Shown piece after piece: positions 23,431-32,691 of a DNA stretch of 64,000 bases. The notes beneath the pieces were generated by a model. The model searched no databases. It saw nothing but the letters and a program-made list of their open reading frames with translations, and was not told the DNA's origin. Source of the DNA: Gammaproteobacteria bacterium (GTDB taxonomy: Bacteria > Pseudomonadota > Gammaproteobacteria > Pseudomonadales > Azotimanducaceae); assembly GCA_009846005.1 (NCBI GenBank), contig VXYL01000013.1, positions 93,302 through 157,301 on the forward strand, given 5' to 3'. A program made the position numbers and the translations under genes. The number at the start of each line of letters is the position of its first letter. Positions within the stretch are counted from its first letter, which is position 1.

Positions 23431-26391
23431 CTAGAACGAGTAGTCCACGCCTAGGTAGACCTCGCGGCCGAAGTTCTGCACATAGCCGGTCAGGTATTCC
23501 TCGCCCCAGTAGCTCCGGTTCGGCTCGTCGGTGAGGTTGTAGGCCTGCAGGAGGATCTCGAGGCCGTTGTCGAACGCATAGGAGATCTGCGCGTCGATCT
23601 TGGTCTCCTCCGCGAACACGGTGTCCTTGGCGAAGGCTACCCCGAAGCTCGACACCTTGGCGCTTTGATAGTTGGTGCCGAGGCGCGCCTCGAAACCGCC
23701 GCGCTCGAAGAACACGGTCAGGTTGCCGGACTGGTCAGCCAGTCCCGGGTACGGGAACGTCGGACTCGGCGACTGCGAGAACGGGTTGTTGATGGTGATC
23801 TCGCTATCCACGAAGGCGATGCTGGCGTTGAAGCCGAAGCCGTTGAGAGCCTCCGGCAGCCAAGCGTCCAGCATTTGCGTCCACGAGAATTCCACGCCGC
23901 GGATGTAGCCGCCCTCCTTGTTGTTGATGGCGAAGGTGTAGGCGCCGTCGCGGACCTCCACGGGCGTGATCACGGCACCGCCGGTCTCGGGATCGAGTAC
24001 CACCGCCTCGTAGGTCTCCGGAATCACGAAGCCGTTGGCGCGGAAATCGAACTCCGGAATGGTCAGATCCTGGATGAAGGACTTGATGTCCTTGTGGTAG
24101 AGGGCGATGGCGAACAGCCCCGTGTCGCCGAAGTAGCGCTCGAAGGAGAGATCGACCTGCTCCGCCTCGAAGGGCCGCAGAGACGTCGAGTTCGTGTTCG
24201 AGAAGTTGAACGTGACGTAGCCCTCCGACGCCGTCGAGTCGTCGATGAAGTTGCCGCCGCCCCCGTCCACGGGCTGGTCGCTGGACAGCCGGTTGATGGG
24301 CGGGCGGGACATGACCTTCGCGGCACCGAACCGCAGGTAGACGTCCTCCGAGAGCATGTAGTTGAGGTTCAGCGACGGGAACACGTCCTGGTACTGCTCG
24401 GTGAAGGTGACGAAGGCGAAGTTGTCCCGGCAGCGGCCGTCGCCGTCGCAGATGGGCTCCGCATTCAACGCCGGATCCCCGAATACGTCGTAGATGGCAA
24501 CCGACGACTGCTCGCTGTCCACGACCCGCACGCCGATGTTGCCGGAGAGCGTTCGCCCCATGACCTCGGTCTCGATGTCCGCCTCCAGGTAGTACGCCAT
24601 GACGTCCTCTCCGACGTCGCCGCGCTGGCGGACGGACCAGGCCGACCGGTTGTTGAGCCCCCAGCGCGCGATCGTCTCGGTTGACCGAGGCAGCGGCCGG
24701 CCATCCGGTCCGAGTTGATCCTCGTCGCAGTGGTAGACGGCCTGCGGGTCGCACTGCAGCACGAGATTCTGCTCGACGGCCTGGCGCAGGATGGCTTCCG
24801 CGTCGAAGGAGATGAAGCACGGGAAATGCGAATAGTCGCCGCCCCAGCACACCACGTCGCCGGTCTCCTCGGTGATGGGCATGTCGATGTCATGGATGTA
24901 GCCCGACCCGGGACCGTACTGGAAGACCTGTCGGCCGTAGGCGTAGTCCCGTTGCGACTGGCGGGCACCGAATCGGACGACGGGGATGACCGGGCTCGCC
25001 AAGTCGAACTCCATGTCGAACTTGACGGCAGACACCTCGTCCTCCGAGAGCCGAGGATACTTGCCGTACTGGGTCATGCGCAGGGTGTTGAAATCGTCCA
25101 TGCGCACGCCGAACGCGACATTGGGGAGGCGCAGGCCGTCGCTCTGCCAGTGCACTTGGCCGTTGTTGCGGGTATAGCCCGTGCGCGTACAGACCGGGTC
25201 TTCCTCGGTGCAGCGGCGGTACACGTTGGCGTAGTGGTAGCCATCGGCCTGGTTGCCCGATGCCGACGAATGGGAGGCGTCGAGGGCGACGGACCAGCGT
25301 CCGGCCGCATACTCGATGTTGAGACCGGAGGAGAGCACGTCGTCGTCGTCGCTGGTGTCGCCGGACACCACGAAGATGTTCGTGCCGTTGTAGAACAGCC
25401 CGCCCACGGCGTAGTTGCCCTCGACGAGGCGGGGGTTCGCGATGGCATAGCTTGCCGACCCCTGCAGCGACACCCCGTCCCGCGTGGTGTCGGTGCTGAA
25501 CTCGGTGTAGAACACGTCCGCCTGGATGGTGAGCGCGTCCACCGGTTGAAGCTGCAACGAACCTAAGTAGGCATCGCGCACCTCCAAGCCGCCGATCTGG
25601 TAGAACTGGATGGTCTGCGGCACGTAGATCTCTGCCTCGGTCGCCGGATAGACATCCCGCGCCCGACCGGGCGTGTCGCCGTGGTACTGCACCGTGGCGC
25701 TCGGCTGGGACAGCCTGCTGTAGCCCAGCGAAAGCCCCACGGTGTCCTCGAAGAGCTTCTCCTGCCAAGAAAGGGTCAATCGGTAACCGCCCTCGTCGGC
25801 GCCGTACACCTCGCCCGCCCGGTCGTTGAACGTGCGGCGCACACTCGTCGCGATCTTGCGGTCTTCGCGGTTGTCTAGCGGGTTCACTACGTCGAGATCC
25901 ACGGTGCCGGCCACGCCCCCTTCGATCAGCGAGGCCTTGGGCGTCTTGTTGATGGTGACGCGGTTGATGAGCTCCGACGGGTACTGGTTGAACTCGATGG
26001 TTCGCCTCAAATGCGGCGAAACCTGTTCCCGGCCCTTCATCGTGGCGAACACGAACTCGTCGCCGAGGCCGCGGATCTGGATGTCGGACGCCTGGCCGCC
26101 GGAACGGGTCGTGGTGATCCCCGCCACCCGCGACAGGCTGTCGGCGATGGAGAAGTCCGGCAAACCGCCGATGTCCTCCGCGGTGATGACTTCGACGATG
26201 GAATCCGCCGACCGCTTGCTCTGGATGGAACTCATGAGCGAGGTGCGGTAGCCCGTGACGACGACCTCCTCGATGGCCGAATCGTCCTCCTCGGGCGCGT
26301 CCGGGGCGGCTTCCTGGGCGGCCGCCGAGAGCGCGGTCGCGGCGAAGCCCAGCCATGCGATGGTTGTTTGCACTCGTCTGGAATCGTTCAT
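23431..26391 (-). CDS. TonB-dependent receptor for oligosaccharides
   Basis: A 986-residue outer-membrane receptor with signal peptide (TIAWLGFAATALSAAAQ). The plug domain starts at EEVVVTGYRTSL and has VITAEDIGGLPDFSIADSLSRV and IRGLGDEFVFATMKGREQV; the barrel ends in REVYLGVDYSF. The plug type is that of the Caulobacter-style TonB receptors that often sit in carbohydrate loci. Placed 12 bases after the pullulanase and seven bases before the binding-protein frame, it should carry maltodextrins into the periplasm. Specificity is inferred from context. Confidence 0.93.
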   Translation of the reverse strand: MNDSRRVQTTIAWLGFAATALSAAAQEAAPDAPEEDDSAIEEVVVTGYRTSLMSSIQSKRSADSIVEVITAEDIGGLPDFSIADSLSRVAGITTTRSGGQASDIQIRGLGDEFVFATMKGREQVSPHLRRTIEFNQYPSELINRVTINKTPKASLIEGGVAGTVDLDVVNPLDNREDRKIATSVRRTFNDRAGEVYGADEGGYRLTLSWQEKLFEDTVGLSLGYSRLSQPSATVQYHGDTPGRARDVYPATEAEIYVPQTIQFYQIGGLEVRDAYLGSLQLQPVDALTIQADVFYTEFSTDTTRDGVSLQGSASYAIANPRLVEGNYAVGGLFYNGTNIFVVSGDTSDDDDVLSSGLNIEYAAGRWSVALDASHSSASGNQADGYHYANVYRRCTEEDPVCTRTGYTRNNGQVHWQSDGLRLPNVAFGVRMDDFNTLRMTQYGKYPRLSEDEVSAVKFDMEFDLASPVIPVVRFGARQSQRDYAYGRQVFQYGPGSGYIHDIDMPITEETGDVVCWGGDYSHFPCFISFDAEAILRQAVEQNLVLQCDPQAVYHCDEDQLGPDGRPLPRSTETIARWGLNNRSAWSVRQRGDVGEDVMAYYLEADIETEVMGRTLSGNIGVRVVDSEQSSVAIYDVFGDPALNAEPICDGDGRCRDNFAFVTFTEQYQDVFPSLNLNYMLSEDVYLRFGAAKVMSRPPINRLSSDQPVDGGGGNFIDDSTASEGYVTFNFSNTNSTSLRPFEAEQVDLSFERYFGDTGLFAIALYHKDIKSFIQDLTIPEFDFRANGFVIPETYEAVVLDPETGGAVITPVEVRDGAYTFAINNKEGGYIRGVEFSWTQMLDAWLPEALNGFGFNASIAFVDSEITINNPFSQSPSPTFPYPGLADQSGNLTVFFERGGFEARLGTNYQSAKVSSFGVAFAKDTVFAEETKIDAQISYAFDNGLEILLQAYNLTDEPNRSYWGEEYLTGYVQNFGREVYLGVDYSF

Positions 26392-26403
26392 TTCAACTTC
26401 CTC

Positions 26404-29400
26404 CTACGAGCCGGGTGTCTGCTCGATGAGCAGCGCTGGCGGTACATTCCTGGCACCGTCGACTTGGAATCGATAGGTGCCGGCGGTGTCGATGGTAATC
26501 ATCAGGTTTCCTCCGCCCTGGGCCAGGCTGGTGTACGCCTCACCGGGCGTCACCTGGGTCGCGGCACCCTCCGCGGCACCGAGGTTCACCGCCGACCAGT
26601 CCTCCGAGGCTACCTTGAACTCGTAGTCGCCGGCTTCGAGGGCGATGTGCGTCGCATAACGCGCCGTGCCCTTGAACACGACCATGTTGTCGGTTCCCCA
26701 CCCGTTCATGCCGCCGCGCACGAACACCTCAGTGGCGCCGAACGGCTCGAACGGGACTACCCAAAGCGTTGGGGTGTCCCCCGAGACGTCGACCGTGAAC
26801 AGGTACTCATCTGCCTCGGCGATGGAGATCGACAGGTTGCCGCCGCCGTCCGCGAGGTCGCCGAAGCCCATCCCGACGGCAACCGTATTGGAGGCGCCGC
26901 CGCCGAGGTTCACCGTCGCCCAGTCCTCCGAGGCGACCTTGAACTCGTAGTTGCCTGTATCGATGGCGATGACCGCTTCGTACACGTCGCCGCCCGCATA
27001 GTGCGCTTCGCTGGCCGTACCCCACTCGTTGAAGGCGCCGCGAATGTAGATCGACGACTGCGTGGTGCCGTAGCCGTAGGGTGCCGCATCGAGGTCGGTC
27101 ACTACGAGGATCGGCGCGGTTGGATCGCTGGCATCGAGCCGGAACCGGTGGTTGGCCGTCGTCGACACGGCGATCGTCAGGTTGTGATCCGTCACCGCCA
27201 GGGTGCGTTCGGCATCCAGGGTCACCGCGGTGTCGTCGCCGCTCATCGCACCGAAGTTGACCGCCGACCAGTCTTCGGAAGCGATCTTGAACAGGTAGCC
27301 GTCGGTTTGGGCGTCAAGCGACAGGTCTGCTTGGTACACGCCGCGGCCGATATAGGTGAGCGCGTTGTCCGTGCCCCAACCGTTCATCGATCCGCGAACG
27401 TAGATCTCTGTCGAGCCGTAGGGCGGCGCGGCACCCGGCGGCGGGCCGCTGACTCGGACGTTGTCCCAATACCAGTCGCCGCCGTCGCCGGCTACGCCCT
27501 GGTCGAAGACGATCTTCAGCCAGTCGTAGACCGTGCCGGCCACGAAACCCGAGAAATCGAAGTAGAGCGTCTCCCAGTCGCCGCTGCCGGCGTACTCCGC
27601 CGTCGCCGTCAGAACGCTCGCGGCGGCGTCGCCGCTGCCGACCGACAGTGACACCACCCCGGCACCGCTTTCGCGGTAGACGTCCACGGCCAGGTGGTTG
27701 CCGTCGTCGGTGAACGCGATGGCACCGCCGACGCGATACAGCGTGCCCGCATTCGCGTCAGCCCCGACATTGCGCGTGGTCCGCGCCGCCATGTTCGCGC
27801 CATCCTGCGGGTCGGCGACGACCATCGTCGAGATCATGGCATCGTCTTCGAACGCGTAGGCGGTGCCCTCGAAGTCGAGGGGCTCGACCAGCACCGGCAT
27901 CTGGTTGATCGGATCAGGTGGCACGTCCGCCGTCTTCTGAATCGTCAGCGTCGCCACGCCCCGGCTCCAGTCCAGCGTGAAGGTGTAGGAATCCGCCTCC
28001 GCGATGCTCGTCATCAGGTTGGGGGCCCGGCCCGCCGCATCGACGACGGTCGGAATGCCGACTTCGATGTTGGCAGTGTCCCCCGCGCCGATGTCGATGG
28101 TCGACCAGTCTTCGCTCGCGAGCTTGAACTGATAGTCGCCGGCTTCGAGGTCGATGGCCGTGCGGTACCGTGCCCGGCCGATGAATGCCATCTCGTTGTC
28201 GGTGCCCCACCCGTTCATGCCGCCACGCAGGTAGAGCGACGTGCCGGCGTGTGGATCGTCCGGAGTGACCCACAGGGTCGCGCCGCGCTGGCCTTCGTCG
28301 TCGGACACGTAGCCCGCCGCGGCCACCGTGAACAGGTAGTCCGCCGCCGTCGGAATTGAGATCGAGAAGTTCGGGTTGCGCGGGCCGGACAGGGCGATGC
28401 CGGTATTGAGCTCGATCGGCGCGCTGCCTTCGCCCGGCGCACTGAGATCCACCGTGGCCCAGTCGGAAGACGCGATCTTGAACAAGTGGTCGCCGGCTTC
28501 GATGTCGATCGACGCCTGGTAGTCGCCCTTGCCCGTGTAGAGCAGCGGATCGTCCGTGCTCCAGCCGTTGATGGTGCCGCGTACGAAGGCCTCGACCGGC
28601 AGGGCACGGGCATTCGTCACCGTCAGGATCGGCGCATCCGAATCGAGTGCGTCAAGTACGAAGCGGTACTCGCCCGACGCCGCAATGCTGATCGACAGGT
28701 TCGGCAGTCGTCCGGCCGCCGACAGCGTGGCCGGTTCGCCCAGCGTGATCACGCCCTGGCCTTCCGGGGCGGCGACGTCGACCGTGCTCCAGTCCGCAGA
28801 CGCGATCTTGAAGGCGTAGTCGCCCGCGTCCAGGGTGACGAAGCCTTCGTAGCTGCCGCCGCCGAGGTAGGCCATCCGGTTGCCGGTGCCCCAGCCGTTG
28901 AACTGGCCGCGCAGGTAGATGTCCGTGTCGCCGTAGGGGACAGGCGGCTCGAAGCCCGCCGTGACGAACGCCGACAGACCCTCGCCCTGCGCGGCGCCCT
29001 GGGCCTTGACGAACACCGCGGTGGTGCGCGCCGGCACGGTGAACGTGCCATCGCCGCCGACGCCTTCCGTGAAGGTGGCGTCGTGGACGACATCGTCCGC
29101 AGAGTCTTGCTGGATCTCGTGCAGGGCGAAGCCCGCTGCGGTTCGAATGGTGATGGACTGCGTCTCGGCCGCGCCGTTGAACACCACGACGATGGCGTCG
29201 TTGGCGGGATCGAGGTCGGTGCGTTGTGTATCGTCGGTGTTGGTGACCACGCCCATGCCGTCGTCGACGCTCATGGCGATCAGGTTGGCCTTGGCTTCCT
29301 TGCCGATGTTGTGGAAGCCGACCCGGTCGATGACCTCCTCGGCGCTCCCGAGACTGAACAACGGACTGCCCTGGGCGATCTCGACGAACTCTTCGAAGAG

Positions 29401-32376
29401 CGCGAGAGACGTCGCGATGTCGTCCGCCGTCGGGTCGGCGTTGGGGTCGTCGATGGCAGCGAGCACGTCGGCATCCGCCGGTCCTTCCGGCGGCAGGCCG
29501 ACGTTCCAGTTGTTGTCGGCAAGCGTGAAGTCGACGAAGTTGAACCAGTCGCCGGCGTTGTAGCTGTTGTGGCTCAACGACTTCGACCGCAGGATGTCGC
29601 CGCCCATGTGCACGAACGGCACGCCCTGGCTCAGCAGCACCAACGACTGCGCCTGTGCCGCGATGCGGACCCGGTCCGATGTCGGTTCGATGCCGCTCGG
29701 CAGCACGCCGCCCTGGTTCAACCCATCCCAAAGCGTCATGCCGTCATGGACCGACGCGTAGTTGATGCTCTCCTGCGGATCCGCCGTGTAGCCGCCGTCG
29801 CTGCCTGCGGCGATGGTCACGCCCGAGTCGAGAACCAATTGGAAATCGGCGAGGTTGCCGGCAAGCCCGGCGCGAACGCGGGTCAGATCGCCGCCGATCG
29901 AGATGGATAGATCGCGAAGCCGGTCGCGCATGCGATCGTTGAACGTGCCGATCCCTGTACCTGCCATGTTGGCCTGGGTCGACAGTTCGAAGGTGTCGGG
30001 GGCCGTACCCGTTCCGGGTCCCCAGCCCTCGCCGTAGATGTACGTGTCCGGGTCCACCGCCTGGACCGCGGCCAGCGTGTCCTGCATGACGGATTTCGGA
30101 TGGAGGCTCATCCAGTCGAAGCGGAAGCCGTCGACCTTGTAGTGGGTGGCCCAGAACACCGCCGAGTCCTTGATGAACTTCGCCATCATGGCGTGTTCCG
30201 CAGCCGTGTCGCTGCAGCAACTGGCCCGTTCGACGTCCCCCGTCGTGGGATTGCGCCGGTAGTAGTAGCCCGGAACGATGCGATCGTAGACGGAGAACGC
30301 GCCGTCGGCGCCCTCGTCGGAAGTGTGGTTGTAGACCACGTCGAGGACCACGCGCAGGCCCATTTCGTGCAGCGCCTGGTTCATGGCGCGCATTTCGCGT
30401 ATGCGTGCGGGTCCCTCGGGGTCCGTGGAGTAGCTGCCTTCCGGCACGTTGTAGAGCACCGGGTCGTAGCCCCAGTTGAAGGCGTCGAGGTCGCGGATGG
30501 TGTCGACGAGCTTGCGCGCCTCGTCGGTGGTCGGGTCGAACCCCTCGAGCTTGTCGATAATGGCCGTCGTGTCTCGGACGTCGCCCGGGCAGAGTTCCTT
30601 GTTGGAGTCGTCCAGCCGACATAGCTCGTAGATGGCGTTGTCGAGATTCACCTGCCGTTCGGGATCCTCCGGGATCGAGCGCACGTCGAACGCCGGCAGC
30701 ACGTGGAAGTGGGTGACACCCGCGTCCGCGAGGCGCTTCAAGTGCGACACCGGGGCGGAGTTGCCTGCCGTGAAGGCGAGGAACTTGCCGCGGTGGTCGG
30801 CCGGCGTGCTCGAATCCCGGGCACTGAAATCGCGTACATGGCCTTCGTAGATGATGGCGCTCTCGGGGGACACGGCCGTTGGCGCTACGTGTGAGTCCCA
30901 GCCGGCGGGCTTGAGATCGGCGTCGTCGATGTTCACGAACTGGGACATGAGCGAACCCGTGTAGGCGCTCACCGAGTACGGATCCCGGGCCTCGCGCTTC
31001 AAAACCTTGCCTTCGCTGGCGTGGTAGGCGGTTACCAGGAAGCGGTAGTACTTCCGGTCCCAGCCGCTCTCGTTGCCGCCAACGCTCCATATGCCGGTGT
31101 CGCCGTCGAGCGTCATCGCGGACTCGCTGTCGTACGCCAACCGGCCGTCCGGCCGGACGTCGTAGACCAAAAGCTTCACCTCCTGCGCGGTAGGCGCCCA
31201 GACGTTCGCCGTGATGGAGCCGCCGTCGTAGCGCAGGCCCAGGGCGGCCTCGTCCGCATCGTCCGCGCCGCTCGTGTAGATGTCGTCGAGCACCCCGGAA
31301 AGCTGCAACTGCGTGCCGAACTGGTTGCCTTCGGCATCGGTGCCGACGATCCAGAGCTGGTGGGTCAGCAATTCCTTGACTCGCGCGAGGTCGAGATCCA
31401 CCGCGTAGGCATCGTAGTCCGCCAACTGCGGGGAACGCGCCCGTTGGGCATCGGTCATCCCGCTCAAGGTCAGCGATGCCGCCAACTCGCCCCCCGTGAC
31501 GACGCCGACAGCAGCTTCGCCTTCGCCTTGGGCTTCGACCTCGAGCGTGCCGCCTACGGAACTGTAGAGCTCGACGTTGTCGAGCGATCGGTTCCACGCG
31601 ATGGTTCCCGCGTCGATCCAGTGCGCGGCCTGGTCCTCGATGGCGAGTGGCGGCGCCTCGTATTCCTCGCAGACGTCGTTGATGCAGATCGGCTCCGCGG
31701 CCGTGCGCGCTTCGCGCAGTTCGTTCTCGGCGAGGGTCGAGTCGACCACCACCCAATACATGTTGCGGTAGGGATTCGCGGTGTCCTCGGAGAAGTTGAT
31801 CCGTAGGTCGACCGTCTGCGGCGCTCCCGCCAAGCCGTGGATGATGAAGTTGCCGCACGCCGCCTCATCCTGGAGTTGCAGCACCCAGTAGGCGCCGTAG
31901 ATGGGATCCACCTCGCCGTCTTCGTAGTATTGGTAGTTGGGCGGCGGACCGTCCGGCCAGGACGTTCCCGTGCCGTCGTAGCTGTAGTCCACGCCGCCGC
32001 CGGAACCGCGCAGCGTCACCCTCTCGTTGTCCCAACTCCCCGCTTCGCAGCCGTTGTTCCAAAGATGCAGAACCCAGCCGTCGAAGTTCTTGTCGCGGCG
32101 GTTGTAGTAGATGACGGCCTCGTTCGGCCCAGGCGTGTACTTCGGGGTCGGTTTGTCGGGGATGATGCAACGCCCGTCGACGGCGACTTCCGGCGGATCG
32201 CATACCAGCACCGGTTTCGGGCCGCATTGGCCGTTGTCCAGCAGGATCTCGTCGTCGTCGCAGACGACCAGCGGCGTCTGGTCGCCCCCTGCTCCGCCAC
32301 CGCCGCCGCAACCGGCAGCCAGGAAGGACGCGAGCAGGATTGCGAGGCCCAGTATCCGGGCGGGTCCGAATCTCAT
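26404..32376 (-). CDS. Giant lipoprotein pullulanase with six tandem starch-binding-like modules
   Basis: A 1990-residue surface lipoprotein. The ATG at 32376 precedes a lipobox, FLAAGC. Next come a CBM41-like domain (YYNRRDKNFDGWVLHLW), a CBM48-like domain (TANVWAPTAQEVKLLVYD) and a GH13 barrel with VVLDVVYNHT, nucleophile D754 in GFRFDW, acid/base E783 in YGEGW and D878 in SVHDGMTLWD. From about residue 1149 to the end are six copies of a roughly 100-residue module (xRGxxNGWGTxN, then DYxFKxASxDWS) and, between copies three and four, a separate beta-sandwich domain (about 1497-1645). It should debranch pullulan or glycogen-like glucans at the cell surface. First gene of the operon. Confidence 0.94.
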   Translation of the reverse strand: MRFGPARILGLAILLASFLAAGCGGGGGAGGDQTPLVVCDDDEILLDNGQCGPKPVLVCDPPEVAVDGRCIIPDKPTPKYTPGPNEAVIYYNRRDKNFDGWVLHLWNNGCEAGSWDNERVTLRGSGGGVDYSYDGTGTSWPDGPPPNYQYYEDGEVDPIYGAYWVLQLQDEAACGNFIIHGLAGAPQTVDLRINFSEDTANPYRNMYWVVVDSTLAENELREARTAAEPICINDVCEEYEAPPLAIEDQAAHWIDAGTIAWNRSLDNVELYSSVGGTLEVEAQGEGEAAVGVVTGGELAASLTLSGMTDAQRARSPQLADYDAYAVDLDLARVKELLTHQLWIVGTDAEGNQFGTQLQLSGVLDDIYTSGADDADEAALGLRYDGGSITANVWAPTAQEVKLLVYDVRPDGRLAYDSESAMTLDGDTGIWSVGGNESGWDRKYYRFLVTAYHASEGKVLKREARDPYSVSAYTGSLMSQFVNIDDADLKPAGWDSHVAPTAVSPESAIIYEGHVRDFSARDSSTPADHRGKFLAFTAGNSAPVSHLKRLADAGVTHFHVLPAFDVRSIPEDPERQVNLDNAIYELCRLDDSNKELCPGDVRDTTAIIDKLEGFDPTTDEARKLVDTIRDLDAFNWGYDPVLYNVPEGSYSTDPEGPARIREMRAMNQALHEMGLRVVLDVVYNHTSDEGADGAFSVYDRIVPGYYYRRNPTTGDVERASCCSDTAAEHAMMAKFIKDSAVFWATHYKVDGFRFDWMSLHPKSVMQDTLAAVQAVDPDTYIYGEGWGPGTGTAPDTFELSTQANMAGTGIGTFNDRMRDRLRDLSISIGGDLTRVRAGLAGNLADFQLVLDSGVTIAAGSDGGYTADPQESINYASVHDGMTLWDGLNQGGVLPSGIEPTSDRVRIAAQAQSLVLLSQGVPFVHMGGDILRSKSLSHNSYNAGDWFNFVDFTLADNNWNVGLPPEGPADADVLAAIDDPNADPTADDIATSLALFEEFVEIAQGSPLFSLGSAEEVIDRVGFHNIGKEAKANLIAMSVDDGMGVVTNTDDTQRTDLDPANDAIVVVFNGAAETQSITIRTAAGFALHEIQQDSADDVVHDATFTEGVGGDGTFTVPARTTAVFVKAQGAAQGEGLSAFVTAGFEPPVPYGDTDIYLRGQFNGWGTGNRMAYLGGGSYEGFVTLDAGDYAFKIASADWSTVDVAAPEGQGVITLGEPATLSAAGRLPNLSISIAASGEYRFVLDALDSDAPILTVTNARALPVEAFVRGTINGWSTDDPLLYTGKGDYQASIDIEAGDHLFKIASSDWATVDLSAPGEGSAPIELNTGIALSGPRNPNFSISIPTAADYLFTVAAAGYVSDDEGQRGATLWVTPDDPHAGTSLYLRGGMNGWGTDNEMAFIGRARYRTAIDLEAGDYQFKLASEDWSTIDIGAGDTANIEVGIPTVVDAAGRAPNLMTSIAEADSYTFTLDWSRGVATLTIQKTADVPPDPINQMPVLVEPLDFEGTAYAFEDDAMISTMVVADPQDGANMAARTTRNVGADANAGTLYRVGGAIAFTDDGNHLAVDVYRESGAGVVSLSVGSGDAAASVLTATAEYAGSGDWETLYFDFSGFVAGTVYDWLKIVFDQGVAGDGGDWYWDNVRVSGPPPGAAPPYGSTEIYVRGSMNGWGTDNALTYIGRGVYQADLSLDAQTDGYLFKIASEDWSAVNFGAMSGDDTAVTLDAERTLAVTDHNLTIAVSTTANHRFRLDASDPTAPILVVTDLDAAPYGYGTTQSSIYIRGAFNEWGTASEAHYAGGDVYEAVIAIDTGNYEFKVASEDWATVNLGGGASNTVAVGMGFGDLADGGGNLSISIAEADEYLFTVDVSGDTPTLWVVPFEPFGATEVFVRGGMNGWGTDNMVVFKGTARYATHIALEAGDYEFKVASEDWSAVNLGAAEGAATQVTPGEAYTSLAQGGGNLMITIDTAGTYRFQVDGARNVPPALLIEQTPGS

Positions 32377-32457
32377 ACCAGGGTGTCCATCGGCGTCACG
32401 GAAACGCAATCGCGCACATCTAGCACGGAGGGTTCCGCGTCACAAGGCGAAAACGAT

Positions 32458-32471
32458 TGCATACGTATGCA
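32458..32471. promoter_or_regulatory. Perfect 14-bp LacI-type operator candidate
   Basis: TGCATACGTATGCA is a perfect palindrome with the central CG and outer TG...CA of LacI/CcpA-family operators. It lies in the 315-base gap between the divergent pullulanase and amylase genes, 82 bases before the pullulanase start. The LacI-type gene at 34617 is the natural candidate to bind it. Apart from this site and the tandem inverted repeat at 32565, nothing else is evident in the gap. Confidence 0.6.
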
Positions 32472-32564
32472 TCGTCAATTCGGCGCTCGTTCAGCCGACA
32501 AGCCTGTCCGCGGGTACCGTTGGGGGCTGTGCTAGGCTTCACGAGAACGTTGACGACTGCTAGT

Positions 32565-32605
32565 GCGTCTCGTGGGTACACGAGCGCGTCTCGTGGGTAC
32601 ACGAG
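32565..32605. repeat. Tandem inverted repeat in the divergent promoter region
   Basis: A 20-base unit occurs twice, at 32565-32584 and 32586-32605, with a period of 21 bases (two helical turns). Each copy contains the palindrome CTCGTG-GGTA-CACGAG. It lies about 90 bases upstream of the amylase start. It could bind a second regulator or be a small tandem duplication. Confidence 0.6.
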
Positions 32606-32691
32606 CCGTTCAAGAGCAGTTCGACGCGCTTTTCCATTTGCAACCTGAGTATCAACATCAAGCGCGCTCAAGGAATCTAGGAGAGGCACAG

